Positions 1-8,588 of a DNA stretch of 32,027 bases are shown one piece after another (positions within the stretch are counted from its first letter, which is position 1; the number at the start of each line of letters is the position of its first letter). The notes beneath the pieces are model-generated. The model made no database searches and was not told where the DNA came from. It saw only the letters and a list, made by a program, of their open reading frames with translations. Position numbers and translations under genes: made by a program. The stretch is from Planctomycetes bacterium UBA2386 (GTDB lineage Bacteria; Planctomycetota; UBA1135; UBA2386): the NCBI GenBank assembly GCA_002343845.1, contig DDSQ01000061.1:340-32366 (forward strand). The letters run 5' to 3'.

Positions 1-441
<441 letters not shown>

Positions 442-533
442 GGCAGGAGTGGAAGCAGGGGTGGACATGCGGAATCGCGCAGGAGCGCGGGACGGCGCGG
501 CAGGCAAAACCAAACCCCGGCGCTGCCGCCGCA

Positions 534-566
534 CCCGGGAGCAACCCGCGGCGTCGGTTGCCCGGG
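534..566 (-). terminator. Interrupted 11-bp hairpin between histidine kinase and fusA
   Basis: Arms CCCGG (534-538) plus GCAACC (541-546) pair with GGTTGC (556-561) plus CCGGG (562-566), with a two-base bulge and a nine-base loop. On the minus strand it lies about 77 bases after the histidine kinase stop codon. A T-rich stretch (GGGGTTTGGTTTTG) follows roughly 10-25 bases later. It could end the kinase transcript or be a leader structure of fusA. The rest of 442-642 shows no gene. Confidence 0.35.
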
Positions 567-642
567 ATGAAAGGGCGAGAAGGCTAGCGGCAGGGGCCGT
601 CCGGTCAACGGGCCGACTGCGGGGGCGCCGCCGCCGCGAGGG

Positions 643-2031
643 TCAGAACCCGCCGCCGCTGCCGACGCTCGCGAGGCTCGGCTCGCCGACGCCCGGCAGC
701 ACGACGACGAACGCCGCGCCGCCCAGCGGCGAGTCCTCGCACCAGATCAGGCCCCCGAGGCCCGCGACGATCGCGCGGTTGGTCGCCAGACCGAGACCCG
801 CGCCCGACGGCTTGTCGGTCAGGTGGTCCTGCAGCTGATGGAACTTCTCGAAGACCTTCTCCCGGCTCGCCTCGGGGACGCCCGGTCCCGAGTCGTCCAC
901 GCGGACCTGCCAACCGTCGGCATGCGCGGCCAGGCTGAGACGCACCGTGCCGCCCGGCGGCGTGAACTTCACCGCGTTGTCGAGCAAGTTGTGCAACACC
1001 TGCTCGACGCGCTTGTGGTCACCGAGCAGCTTCGGCACGTGATCCGCGACCACGGTGGTCAGCATGATCCCTCGCCGTGACGCCGCATCCGCGAACGCCT
1101 TCGCGGACGCGCGGATCACGGCGTCGCCGTCGAGCACGTCGCTCGCGAACTTCGCCTCGCCGCTCTCGAGCTGCAGGTAGTCGAGCATGCTCTCGACGAG
1201 GGCGGTGAGCTGGCGTCCCTCGTCGTGGATGATGTTGACGAACTCCGTCAGCTCGGCGCCGCCGCCGGGAGGCAGTTCACCGAGCAGTTCGGCGTAGGCG
1301 CAGATGTTGGTCAACGGCGTGCGCAGTTCGTGCGAAACGCTCGAAAGGAAGCGGTCCTTGAGCCTCTGCAGCTCGTACTGCCGCGTGCTGTCGACGAGCG
1401 CGATCACCACGCCGAAGTCGTGTCCGGTGCGCCCCGAAGTCGCCTCGAGCGCGGTCATGTCGTAGACGACGTCGCGCAGCGGGATGCCGGAGTACATGAC
1501 CCGGCCCGGCGCACCGTCGGCCGGGGAGTTGCGGAGGCTCTCCCACGCTTCGCGGGCGCGTTGCGCGAGCGGCGGCGCCAGCGCCTCCCACAGCGGTCGG
1601 CCGGCGACGTCCTGGTCGGGCGTGGCCATCGCGCGCATCGCCGCCGGGTTCGCCATCACGATGCGTCCCTCACGGTCGATCACGAGCACGCCTTCGCGCA
1701 GGACCTGCAGGACCGTGCGCACGCGATCGAGCGACGTCTCCCGCGCCACGGTCGCGGCGGCGGCATGGTGCTGGCCATCGTCGTGCGCTGCGTGCAGCGC
1801 GTGCTGCATCGTCCGGTTCGCTTCGGCGCGCACGGCGGTGCGTTCGACGACCATCGACATCAGCGCGACCGTCAGGACCAGCATCGTCACCGGGAGCGTC
1901 GCGCCACAGAGCAACGCCAGTCCGGTCAACGGCGCCGACACCAACAACACCCGCCACCACCAGCTCCAACGCGCGAGCAGGAGCTGCGGCATCAGCTCGG
2001 TGCCCTGCTCGGTGGATCCCTGACGGCGCAT
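643..2031 (-). CDS. Membrane-anchored PAS-domain sensor histidine kinase
   Basis: This 462-residue protein should autophosphorylate on histidine and pass the phosphate to a response regulator. Two closely spaced hydrophobic segments (about residues 27-44 and 47-62) anchor it, with almost no extracytoplasmic loop. A short linker leads to a PAS-like domain (about 105-220). The HisKA box is SHELRTPLTN with His234. The HATPase_c domain has the N box around NLLDNAVKFTPPGG (Asn352), G1 DDSGPGV at 379-385, F box FEKFHQ at 394-399 and G2 GAGLGLA at 410-416, so all catalytic boxes are intact. I chose the ATG at 2031; an internal ATG at 1992 would still precede the first helix. No response regulator gene lies next to it, so its partner is unknown. 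It is divergent from the gene at 2118. Confidence 0.93.
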   Translation of the reverse strand: MRRQGSTEQGTELMPQLLLARWSWWWRVLLVSAPLTGLALLCGATLPVTMLVLTVALMSMVVERTAVRAEANRTMQHALHAAHDDGQHHAAAATVARETSLDRVRTVLQVLREGVLVIDREGRIVMANPAAMRAMATPDQDVAGRPLWEALAPPLAQRAREAWESLRNSPADGAPGRVMYSGIPLRDVVYDMTALEATSGRTGHDFGVVIALVDSTRQYELQRLKDRFLSSVSHELRTPLTNICAYAELLGELPPGGGAELTEFVNIIHDEGRQLTALVESMLDYLQLESGEAKFASDVLDGDAVIRASAKAFADAASRRGIMLTTVVADHVPKLLGDHKRVEQVLHNLLDNAVKFTPPGGTVRLSLAAHADGWQVRVDDSGPGVPEASREKVFEKFHQLQDHLTDKPSGAGLGLATNRAIVAGLGGLIWCEDSPLGGAAFVVVLPGVGEPSLASVGSGGGF

Positions 2032-2092
2032 GTCCCGTGCTATCGGACCGGCGCAATACCCGCCTTGATGCACTCGCAGGCTGTAGTGACGG

Positions 2093-2106
2093 CGGCTCTC
2101 GAGCCG
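2093..2106. promoter_or_regulatory. Dyad CGGCTC-TC-GAGCCG in divergent promoter region
   Basis: A perfect 6+6 inverted repeat with a two-base centre sits 11 bases upstream of the ATG at 2118, in the 86-base region between two divergent genes. It could be an operator for one or both genes. In DNA this GC-rich, such dyads also arise by chance. Confidence 0.2.
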
Positions 2107-2117
2107 ATGAGCCCCGC

Positions 2118-3353
2118 ATGCGGCTGCTCGAACTCTGCCTCGCGTCGATCCTGGCTCCGCAGGAAGCTCCGCCGTCGCCACGTCCCGCGCCGCCCGCGGT
2201 CGAGGCGCCGGCCACGTCGGAACAGGCCCCGCCGACGGCAGGCCACGCCAGCGCCACCGACCAGGCGGCCGAACTCGCCGCGATCGCGCTCGGGCCGGAC
2301 GCCGACGCCGCTGCACGCGCGGCGTGGACGTTGGGCAGCAGCAAGGACGCTCTCGTCCTGCCGCCGCTGCACGAGGTCGCGCTGAAGAGCCCGCACGCCG
2401 CCGCCCGCGCGCACGCGATGCAGGCGATGCTGCGCTTCCAGGACGTCACGTCGACGTCGACCGCCATCGAGGGGTTGCACGACGCCGACCGCACCGTGCG
2501 CACGTTCGCCGCGCAGTTGCTCGGCAAGCTGGCCCGCCCGGCAGCGCTGCTGCCGCTGTTGGCGATGTTCGACGACGCGCGCCGCCGCGATGAAGCCGGT
2601 CCCGCCACCGACCTGCAAGCCGGGCTCCTGTCCCTCTGCGACCTCGGCGCCGCCGACCGGCTGCTACAGGTCGCGACCGCGATCCACGACAGCCGTGCCG
2701 AAGGCACCGGCGAAGCACTGGCCTGGTGCTGCCAGACGCTGGCGCCGAAGCTGCCGCGCGACCAGCAGGTCACGCTGGCGCTGGCGCTGCTCGGACACCG
2801 GGAACTGCTGGTCCGGCGCTGGGCGATCGGACAGACCGCCGAACTCGGCGAGCCGACGGCGCAAGGTGCGCTCGAGGCCCGCCTCCGCAGCGAAGGCAAG
2901 GAACTGCTCCCGCTGGTCGAACTCGCACTCGCACAGGTCCGCAAGGACGACCTCGCGAAGCCGCCGGACGAACTCGAGCGCGCCAAGCAGAACGCAACCG
3001 CGCTGTGGGCCGAGACAGTGGCGTTCTGGCGCCGGCTGACGTCGTACGAGCAGCTGATGTTCGGCAGCGCGCCGTTGGCACTGCTGGTGATGCTGATGCT
3101 GCTGCGCCGACGCCGGCACACCGCCGAAGCCGAAGCCGAAGCAACCACCACGATCGCGTTGGTGCAGCCGTCGGCGGAATTCACCGACCGGCACGGCGCC
3201 TCCGATGCCTGGGCGCAAGCCCAAGCCCTCGATACTCCGACCGACGAGCCCGCAGCCGACGACCTGCTGCTGGCGGACACCGAGCTGCCGCACGAGTCGC
3301 TGGAGGACGCCGAGCAGCCGCACGAGTCGCAGGATGTCACCACTCGCGGCTGA
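2118..3353 (+). CDS. HEAT-repeat-like membrane protein of unknown function
   Basis: The 411-residue product begins with a short hydrophobic stretch (MRLLELCLASILAPQEA), which may be a signal or anchor, followed by a Pro/Ala-rich linker (about 18-45). Residues about 48-280 are Ala/Leu-rich helical pairs of HEAT/armadillo type, for example around 85-108, 113-139 and 217-245. A transmembrane segment at about 312-330 is followed by RRRR and an acidic tail. HEAT arrays usually mediate protein binding; the partner is unknown. The tail ends in a ten-residue near-repeat (ELPHESLEDA, then EQPHESQDVT). The stop codon lies 20 bases inside the next gene, implying translational coupling. The ATG at 2118 was chosen over one at 2037 because the hydrophobic N-terminus starts there. 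Confidence 0.8.
   Translation: MRLLELCLASILAPQEAPPSPRPAPPAVEAPATSEQAPPTAGHASATDQAAELAAIALGPDADAAARAAWTLGSSKDALVLPPLHEVALKSPHAAARAHAMQAMLRFQDVTSTSTAIEGLHDADRTVRTFAAQLLGKLARPAALLPLLAMFDDARRRDEAGPATDLQAGLLSLCDLGAADRLLQVATAIHDSRAEGTGEALAWCCQTLAPKLPRDQQVTLALALLGHRELLVRRWAIGQTAELGEPTAQGALEARLRSEGKELLPLVELALAQVRKDDLAKPPDELERAKQNATALWAETVAFWRRLTSYEQLMFGSAPLALLVMLMLLRRRRHTAEAEAEATTTIALVQPSAEFTDRHGASDAWAQAQALDTPTDEPAADDLLLADTELPHESLEDAEQPHESQDVTTRG
3281..3340 (+). repeat. Two-copy 30-bp tandem repeat at gene overlap
   Basis: Unit one (3281-3310) and unit two (3311-3340) share 19 of their first 20 bases, beginning CGAGC(T/A)GCCGCACGAGTCGC. They encode a repeated ten-residue tail of the upstream protein. 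The second unit also contains the ATG (3334) of the next gene. Confidence 0.75.
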
Positions 3354-4479
3354 GCTCGCCTTCGCCGCGGCGCTGCTCGCACTGCCGGCGACCCTGCCGG
3401 CGCAAGACGAACCTGTTCCGACGCTGCACGTCGCGATCGCCGATGCCAGTTCGCGCGGCCGCCTGCCGGCGCTGGCCTGGGCCTGCGAACACTGGATGCC
3501 GCATCAGCCATGGTGGCCCGCCGACGTCGACCCCCGCGGCGCGTTGCGGTTGTCGCTGACCGGCGGACGGCCGCACATCGCCAGGCTCGGGCAGCCGCCC
3601 GACGACGGCGTCGCCTGCCATGGCACGTTGACCTGCGGCGACGGGCCGGCGATCCACTTCGCGTGCGCGCTCGACGGTGTCGAGGACTGGATCGTGCCCG
3701 CGGACGTGGTGGTGCCACGGCCTTGGCGCGAAGCGCTGCAGCGCCTCGACGCTTGCGCGCTGCACACGCCGCGCACGCTCGACCTGGCCGTGGTCGCAGG
3801 CCACCTCGCCGGAGCGCTCGCCGACGGCGATCCGCTGGCGGCGCTCGTGCAGTTGGGCGCGATGCGCTGCGGAGAGGTGACGTGGACGTCTTGGGCCGGC
3901 GACGGCCATCTGCGAGTGCGCGGTCGTTCGGACGGCGGCTTGTGGTTGCCAGCGGCGCTGCTCGCGCTGGCGAGCGGCAACGGCAAGGGCTGGAACGGCC
4001 TCACGGTGCGAGCGCACGGCAGCAACAGCGGCGACCAGCTCGAGGCGGTGCGACAACTCGCCGCGAGCGATGCCGTGTCGGCGCGCACGGTCCTGCGCGC
4101 GATGTTGCACGCCGACGACGCCGCGCGGGCGGCGGCGATCGACGCGCTGGTGCGCACCGGCGCCGCCGACGAACTGCCGGCGATCGTCGCAGCCGCCACG
4201 CCGGACGCGCCGTGGGCGACGCTTGCCGCCGTCGACGCCGTGCCCGCGTTGTGGGACTCGGCGTCGAACGAGGTCCGCGAACGCACCCGGAGGGCGATCG
4301 CCCAGAGCCACACGCTCGCCGTGCGCGCGATCGACCCTCGCCCGACAACCGACGCGGAGTCCGTGCCGACCGTGGCGCCACTGGCGACGCGACTCGTGTT
4401 CTGGCTCGCCGCCTCGGCACTCGGCCTGTTCTGGCTCTGGCAGCGCGATCGCATACGACCCGCGCCCTGCGCAGACTGA
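3334..4479 (+). CDS. Secreted/membrane-anchored protein with HEAT-like segment, unknown function
   Basis: The 381-residue protein starts with a convincing signal peptide (MSPLAAELAFAAALLALPATLPAQ, cleavage near residue 24). It ends with a transmembrane helix at about 354-369 followed by WQRDRIRPA, which predicts a periplasmic body and a short cytoplasmic tail. The body has a mixed domain (about 25-235) and then an Ala-rich helical stretch (about 240-330) resembling degenerate HEAT repeats. I recognise no catalytic motif. The ATG lies inside the last 20 bases of the upstream HEAT-repeat gene, so the two products are probably made together and may form one complex. The stop codon is immediately followed by an 8-bp hairpin. 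Confidence 0.8.
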   Translation: MSPLAAELAFAAALLALPATLPAQDEPVPTLHVAIADASSRGRLPALAWACEHWMPHQPWWPADVDPRGALRLSLTGGRPHIARLGQPPDDGVACHGTLTCGDGPAIHFACALDGVEDWIVPADVVVPRPWREALQRLDACALHTPRTLDLAVVAGHLAGALADGDPLAALVQLGAMRCGEVTWTSWAGDGHLRVRGRSDGGLWLPAALLALASGNGKGWNGLTVRAHGSNSGDQLEAVRQLAASDAVSARTVLRAMLHADDAARAAAIDALVRTGAADELPAIVAAATPDAPWATLAAVDAVPALWDSASNEVRERTRRAIAQSHTLAVRAIDPRPTTDAESVPTVAPLATRLVFWLAASALGLFWLWQRDRIRPAPCAD

Positions 4480-4480
4480 T

Positions 4481-4499
4481 CGCGCGGCGCTGCCGCGCG
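4481..4499 (+). terminator. Perfect 8-bp GC hairpin directly after stop codon
   Basis: CGCGCGGC (4481-4488), loop GCT, GCCGCGCG (4492-4499) begins one base after the TGA of the preceding gene. No T-run follows. It probably marks the end of the two-gene unit 2118-4479 and argues against the MATE start at 4507, which would sit only eight bases beyond it. Confidence 0.5.
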
Positions 4500-4551
4500 C
4501 CTCGCTATGCTCCGCGCCCCGCCGCCGGACTCCGGCTGGCTCGGCCACCCG

Positions 4552-5985
4552 ATGCAGACGGAAGCAGCGCCTCGTTCGTTCTGGCAACACGTGCTCGGCA
4601 GCTTGCGCGGCGAGCACCACGACTTCACAAGGGGGCCGCTGTCGACCGCGGTGCTGCTGCTCGCGGTGCCGATGGTGCTCGAGATGGCGCTCGAGTCGAC
4701 GTTCGCGCTCGTCGACATCTGGTGGGTCAACAAGATCGACGAGGGGTGGTTTGGCGCGACCCCGACCGGCGGCGCTGCCGTCGCCGCGATCGGCATGACC
4801 GAGGGCATGCTGTCGATCGTCTACGCGATCGCGTTCGGCCTGGGCATGGCGGTGACGGCGATGGTCGCGCGACGCGTCGGCGAGAAGGACCTGCCGGGCG
4901 CGACGACGGCGGCCCAACAGGCGATCGGCCTCGGCATCGCGGTCGGCCTGCTGATCGGCGTGCCGTGCGCGATCTGGGCGCCCGAACTGCTCGCGCTGAT
5001 GTCCACCGAGGGCTCGAACGCGCCGACGGTGGGTGCTGGCTACGCGCGTTGGATCTTCGCCAGCACGCCGATCATCACGCTGCTGTTCCTGCAGAACGCG
5101 ATCTTCCGAGGTGCGGGCGACCCGATGCTCGCCCTGAAGGTGCTGGCGCTGTCGAACCTGCTGAACCTCGCGCTCGACCCGCTGTTCATCTTCGGCATCG
5201 GGCCGTTCCCGGCACTCGGCGTCGAGGGCGCCGCGGTCGCCACCTGCGTGGGCCGCACGACCGCGGTGCTGTTCCAGTGCTGGCTGCTGGTCCGCGGCAA
5301 GTGCCGCGTGCCGATGCCGGCCCTGGTGCGCTTCGACCTCGAGCCGATGCTGCGCCTGATCCGGCTGTCGGCGGGCACGATCGGCCAGTTCCTGATCGGC
5401 ACCACGAGCTGGCTGTTCCTGACCAAGCTGGTGAACCTGTCGGGCGACGCGGCGGGTGCGGGCTACACGACGGCGATCCGCATCCTCATGTTCGCGCTGC
5501 TGCCGGCCTGGGGCCTGAGCAACGCCGCCGCGACTCTGGTCGGCCAGAACCTCGGCGCCCGGCTGCCCGACCGCGCCGAGGCGGCGGTGTGGCTGACTGC
5601 GCGCTACGACGTGCTGTTCCTCGCCGCGGTGACCGTCGTGATGGAACTGCTGCCCGGGCCGATCCTCGCGCAGTTCGTCGCCGACCCGGAAGTGACGCGC
5701 TACGGCATCGCCACGCTGCGCATCGTCGCCGCCGGCTACGTGTTCTACGCGTGGGGCATGGTCGCCGTGCAGGCCTTCAACGGCGCTGGCGACACCAGGA
5801 CGCCGACGTGGCTGCACGTGTGGTTCTTCTGGCTGTTCCAGGTGCCGCTGGCCGCTGCAGCGGCGTACTGGACCGACCTCGGCGCGATCGGCGTGATCTG
5901 GGCGATCCCGATCTCCGAGTCGTTGTTCGCAGTCGCCTCGGTGATCCTGTTCCGCCGCGGCACGTGGAAGACGGTCGTCGTCTGA
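4552..5985 (+). CDS. MATE family multidrug/toxin efflux transporter
   Basis: This 477-residue protein belongs to the MATE family of cation-coupled drug or metabolite exporters, typically about 450 residues with 12 transmembrane helices. Hydropathy fits 12 helices in two halves. Family hallmarks are visible: AVPMVLEM in helix 1 (38-45), FRGAGDP (185-191) and its second-half echo FNGAGDTRTPT, DPLFIFG (209-215), and ATLVGQNLGA (327-336). A hydrophilic insertion (KIDEGWFGATPTGG, about 61-74) lies between the first helices, where most members have a shorter loop. The ATG at 4552 was preferred; an in-frame ATG at 4507 adds fifteen residues rich in Pro/Gly and crowds the upstream hairpin. Substrate cannot be predicted. 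Confidence 0.95.
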   Translation: MQTEAAPRSFWQHVLGSLRGEHHDFTRGPLSTAVLLLAVPMVLEMALESTFALVDIWWVNKIDEGWFGATPTGGAAVAAIGMTEGMLSIVYAIAFGLGMAVTAMVARRVGEKDLPGATTAAQQAIGLGIAVGLLIGVPCAIWAPELLALMSTEGSNAPTVGAGYARWIFASTPIITLLFLQNAIFRGAGDPMLALKVLALSNLLNLALDPLFIFGIGPFPALGVEGAAVATCVGRTTAVLFQCWLLVRGKCRVPMPALVRFDLEPMLRLIRLSAGTIGQFLIGTTSWLFLTKLVNLSGDAAGAGYTTAIRILMFALLPAWGLSNAAATLVGQNLGARLPDRAEAAVWLTARYDVLFLAAVTVVMELLPGPILAQFVADPEVTRYGIATLRIVAAGYVFYAWGMVAVQAFNGAGDTRTPTWLHVWFFWLFQVPLAAAAAYWTDLGAIGVIWAIPISESLFAVASVILFRRGTWKTVVV

Positions 5986-6042
5986 TCCCCGGGCACCGCG
6001 CGCCACGCGGAAGAACCGCAGCGGCCGGTCCGTCGATCGCGC

Positions 6043-6366
6043 ATGACGTTCTCGCGCGCGCAACGGCGCATCGCCTGGACCGCGTTCGCAGCGCTCGGCG
6101 TGATGCTCGTCTGTCCGCCGTGGCTCTGGCACTCGCCCGCCGGACTCGAATCGCCGCGCCAGTGGCAGGCGGGTCATGCCTTCTGGTGGTCGCCGCCGCT
6201 CTGCAGCGATCACCCGGACTGGGTGCCCGGCATCCGCTGGGGTCGGCTGCACCTGCAGCTCTTCGTCGTCGCCGTCGGCATGCTCGTGCTGCTGTTCGCG
6301 CGCGAGGCGGCGGAACGAAACGACCGCGCGGCGGGGTCCTGTCACCCGCCGCGCGGTCGTTCCTGA
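6043..6366 (+). CDS. Small two-helix membrane protein, unknown function
   Basis: The 107-residue product has hydrophobic helices at about 10-24 and 70-87, separated by a Trp/Pro-rich loop (PPWLWH, FWWSPP, DWVPGIRWG). This arrangement is common in small uncharacterised bacterial inner-membrane proteins. It follows the MATE gene by 57 bases on the same strand and may be co-transcribed. The last dozen or so codons (ERNDRAAGSCHPPRGRS) read through a 17-bp terminator-like hairpin, and the stop codon falls only a few bases after it. The tail sequence may therefore be constrained by RNA structure rather than protein function. Confidence 0.75.
   Translation: MTFSRAQRRIAWTAFAALGVMLVCPPWLWHSPAGLESPRQWQAGHAFWWSPPLCSDHPDWVPGIRWGRLHLQLFVVAVGMLVLLFAREAAERNDRAAGSCHPPRGRS
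6319..6361. terminator. 17-bp perfect hairpin, shared bidirectional terminator
   Basis: Arms 6319-6335 and 6345-6361 are perfectly complementary over 17 bp (starting AACGACCGCGCGGCGGG) with a nine-base loop GTCCTGTCA. It lies between two convergent genes. On the minus strand it follows the stop of the 6383-7825 gene by 21 bases and runs into TTTCGTT, a good intrinsic terminator. On the plus strand it lies inside the end of the 6043-6366 gene, with the TGA at 6364-6366 just beyond the stem. Confidence 0.85.
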
Positions 6367-6382
6367 ATCCAGCAGCCGATCG

Positions 6383-7825
6383 TCAGTTGATGTCGACGAT
6401 GGCCGGCGTGCTGAGTTCGAAGTTCCAGCTGAAGCCGACGTGCTGGAACAGCAGTTCGCCGGTGTAGTTGGCCGGGATCGGCGGCATCGGGAAGCTGCCG
6501 AACTGGCCGAAGTTGGGCCACCACCAGGTGATCAGGCTCTGCGCGTAGAGGTCCGGGAAGCACGTCGGCGAGAACGTCGGCGCAACCGTGATCGAGCCGG
6601 GGATCGGCAGCGTGATGAACTCGATCAGCGCGACGTTGAAGTTGAACGGCGAGTTGTAGTCGATCACCGTCGCGCCGAGCGGAGCGCCGAAGGGGAACAG
6701 GTTCTGCGCGTGCTGCTGCGGCTCGAGCACGTTGGTCCGCGTGAAGGTCGTGCACAGCGAGTTGACGTAGCTCGGCGCGCCGATCAGTCCGGCGGACTGG
6801 ATGCCCATCTGCGGGCCCATCGTCGGGCCGAAGCCGCAGGTGCGTCCGGCCGGCATGCACATGCCGCTCCAGATCGCGCCGCCGCCGGCCGTGGTCAGCA
6901 CCGAGGCGCCGGTCATCGTCTCGGTCGTGAACAGGAAGTCGGGCACCGTCAGCGGCGAGCCGGGGCAGCCGACGATCGCCGAGCCGGTCGAGGACCAGTC
7001 GATCTCGACCGACTCGAGGTCGACGGCGTTCGGCACGCAGCCGCCGAAGCGGTTGGCGACGTTGGCGGCGACCACGAACGCATCGAACTGCGCCTCGGTG
7101 ATCACCACCTGCGCGGTGTTCGCGAGGACGGCGCCGACCCGCATGTCGGGCGTCCAGGTGATCGCCCAAGCGGGCACGCACAGCAGGTCGCCGTCGCGCA
7201 CGAGTGCCGGACCGCACGCCAGCAGCGCTGGCGTATCGACGTCGAGCGAGAAGAACACGCCGTAGTTCGGGGACCAGGCGATCGCGTCGACGTCGATCGG
7301 CGTCGCCAGCGGCAGCCCCATCACCTGGTTGAAGTGCTCGCGCTTCATGAAGTACTCGACCTGGCCCTCGAAGCCGCCGGTCGAGCGCACGATGCGGGCG
7401 ACGTCACCGGGCCGGAACGGCGACGCGCTGATCGCGTTGCCCATCGGCGCCGACACCGACCAGAACACGGTGCGCTGGTTGGCGAGCGACGCGATCGGCG
7501 ACGTCGGCAGGCTGTCGCACAGCGCGTCGATCGTGCCGAAGATCGCCGGGTTCCAGTAGTCGCTGTCGGCGTTCTCGTCGCCGGCCATCGTGTGCGCGCA
7601 GGTGCGCGTCATCCACTTCTCGGCCGAGACGGTGCACGGCGTGATGGTGCGCTCGATGTGCGCGACCTCGTTGGGCTGCAGGAACTGGAGCACGGTGCCG
7701 CCGCTGCCGGACAGCGTCTTCTCGGGCTGGCTGAAGCTCAGCAGCAGATCGCCGCCCTGGGCAGCGAGGGTGGTGGTGAAGGCGGCGAGCGCCAGGAGAC
7801 GGGACACGGAGTGAAGGTGGGTCAT
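6383..7825 (-). CDS. Secreted cysteine-containing protein, unknown function
   Basis: The 480-residue product has a signal peptide (MTHLHSVSRLLALAAFTTTLAAQ). The mature part is rich in aromatic residues, Gly, Thr and Cys; multiple Cys (e.g. CTVSAEKW, RTCAHTMAGDE, GPALVRDGDLLCVP, GGCVPN, GMCMPAGRTCGFG) suggest disulfides in an exported protein. No enzymatic motif was recognised. The C-terminal stretch ending IPANYTGELLFQHVGFSW...LSTPAIVDIN resembles the end of the module seen in the exoproteins at 13050, 22769 and 28960, though divergently. It follows the flavoprotein gene on the same strand after 73 bases. It ends at the strong 17-bp hairpin described at 6319-6361. Confidence 0.8.
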   Translation of the reverse strand: MTHLHSVSRLLALAAFTTTLAAQGGDLLLSFSQPEKTLSGSGGTVLQFLQPNEVAHIERTITPCTVSAEKWMTRTCAHTMAGDENADSDYWNPAIFGTIDALCDSLPTSPIASLANQRTVFWSVSAPMGNAISASPFRPGDVARIVRSTGGFEGQVEYFMKREHFNQVMGLPLATPIDVDAIAWSPNYGVFFSLDVDTPALLACGPALVRDGDLLCVPAWAITWTPDMRVGAVLANTAQVVITEAQFDAFVVAANVANRFGGCVPNAVDLESVEIDWSSTGSAIVGCPGSPLTVPDFLFTTETMTGASVLTTAGGGAIWSGMCMPAGRTCGFGPTMGPQMGIQSAGLIGAPSYVNSLCTTFTRTNVLEPQQHAQNLFPFGAPLGATVIDYNSPFNFNVALIEFITLPIPGSITVAPTFSPTCFPDLYAQSLITWWWPNFGQFGSFPMPPIPANYTGELLFQHVGFSWNFELSTPAIVDIN

Positions 7826-7898
7826 GGTCGTTTCGGGAAGGTGGTTGCCCGAGAAGAGCCACGACCGGGATTGCGCACGCGCGCAGCCCGAGAATCCG

Positions 7899-8558
7899 TC
7901 AGACCACGACCATCACCTGCTCGAGCGGGCGCCGTTCGATCGCCTTCGCCGGCACGACGCAGTCCGCCGCCGGGTAGCCGACCGGGATCAGCAGGAACGG
8001 GCGTTCGTGCGCGGGCCGGCCGAGGATGTCGCCGAGGAACGCCATCGGACTCGGCGTGTGCGTCAACGTCGCCAGCCCGGCGAGTTGGGCGGCGGCCAGG
8101 AACAGGCCGCAGGCGATCCCGACCGACTCCTTCAGGTAGTAGACCTGCGAGCCGTCGTCGGCGTGCGTGAGCTGGAACACCACGACGAGCCACGGCGCGA
8201 TCGTCAGGAACTCCTTCGTCGCGTCGGTGCCCAGCGGGGCCAGGTCGGCCAGCCACTCGGCGTTGGCGCGGCGACCGTAGAACTCCCGTTCCTCGGCCTC
8301 GGCACCCGCGCGAATGCGCGCCTTGGTCGCCGGATCCTGCACGCAGACGAATCGCCACGGCTGCTTGTTGGCGCCGCTCGGTGCGGTGTGCGCGCAGCGC
8401 ACCAGCCACTCGATCGTCGAGCGCGCGACCGGGCGGTCGTCGAACATGCGCACGCTGCGGCGCCGCCGCAGCACGTCGTGGAACCCCGCCGCGGCCTGGT
8501 CCGGCGGCACACCGGGATCGAAGCGGTCCGGGAACGGAACGAACTGCGGGCCGGCCAT
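7899..8558 (-). CDS. Nitroreductase-fold flavoprotein resembling iodotyrosine deiodinase
   Basis: This 219-residue protein belongs to the FMN-dependent nitroreductase superfamily. It shows RRRSVRMF (32-39, phosphate/FMN contact region), TAPSGANKQPW (58-68), and ESVGIACGLFLAAAQLAGL followed by TLTHTPSPM. Most telling is the active-site lid of the iodotyrosine deiodinase (IYD) branch. Glu90, Tyr94 and Lys115 have the same spacing (4, then 21 residues) as the Glu-Tyr-Lys triad that binds the halotyrosine zwitterion in vertebrate IYD. I infer reductive dehalogenation of a halotyrosine or a related aromatic amino acid substrate; general nitro/quinone reductase activity is the alternative. The ATG at 8558 matches family length; an upstream in-frame ATG at 8621 would run through the divergent promoter region. 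Confidence 0.9.
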   Translation of the reverse strand: MAGPQFVPFPDRFDPGVPPDQAAAGFHDVLRRRRSVRMFDDRPVARSTIEWLVRCAHTAPSGANKQPWRFVCVQDPATKARIRAGAEAEEREFYGRRANAEWLADLAPLGTDATKEFLTIAPWLVVVFQLTHADDGSQVYYLKESVGIACGLFLAAAQLAGLATLTHTPSPMAFLGDILGRPAHERPFLLIPVGYPAADCVVPAKAIERRPLEQVMVVV

Positions 8559-8588
8559 CGCCGCACTGCACGGGGCATCCGCTGCGGG

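Noticed and set aside
5996..6010. CCGCG-CGCCA-CGCGG hairpin after the MATE gene
   Set aside because: The stem is only 5 bp, and the next gene on the same strand follows closely and may be co-transcribed.
3337..6345. Open minus-strand frame of 1002 codons across the HEAT, MATE and small membrane protein genes
   Set aside because: The translation is Arg/His/Asp/Ala-rich without any domain signal and lies opposite well-supported genes. Long antisense frames are expected at this GC content.
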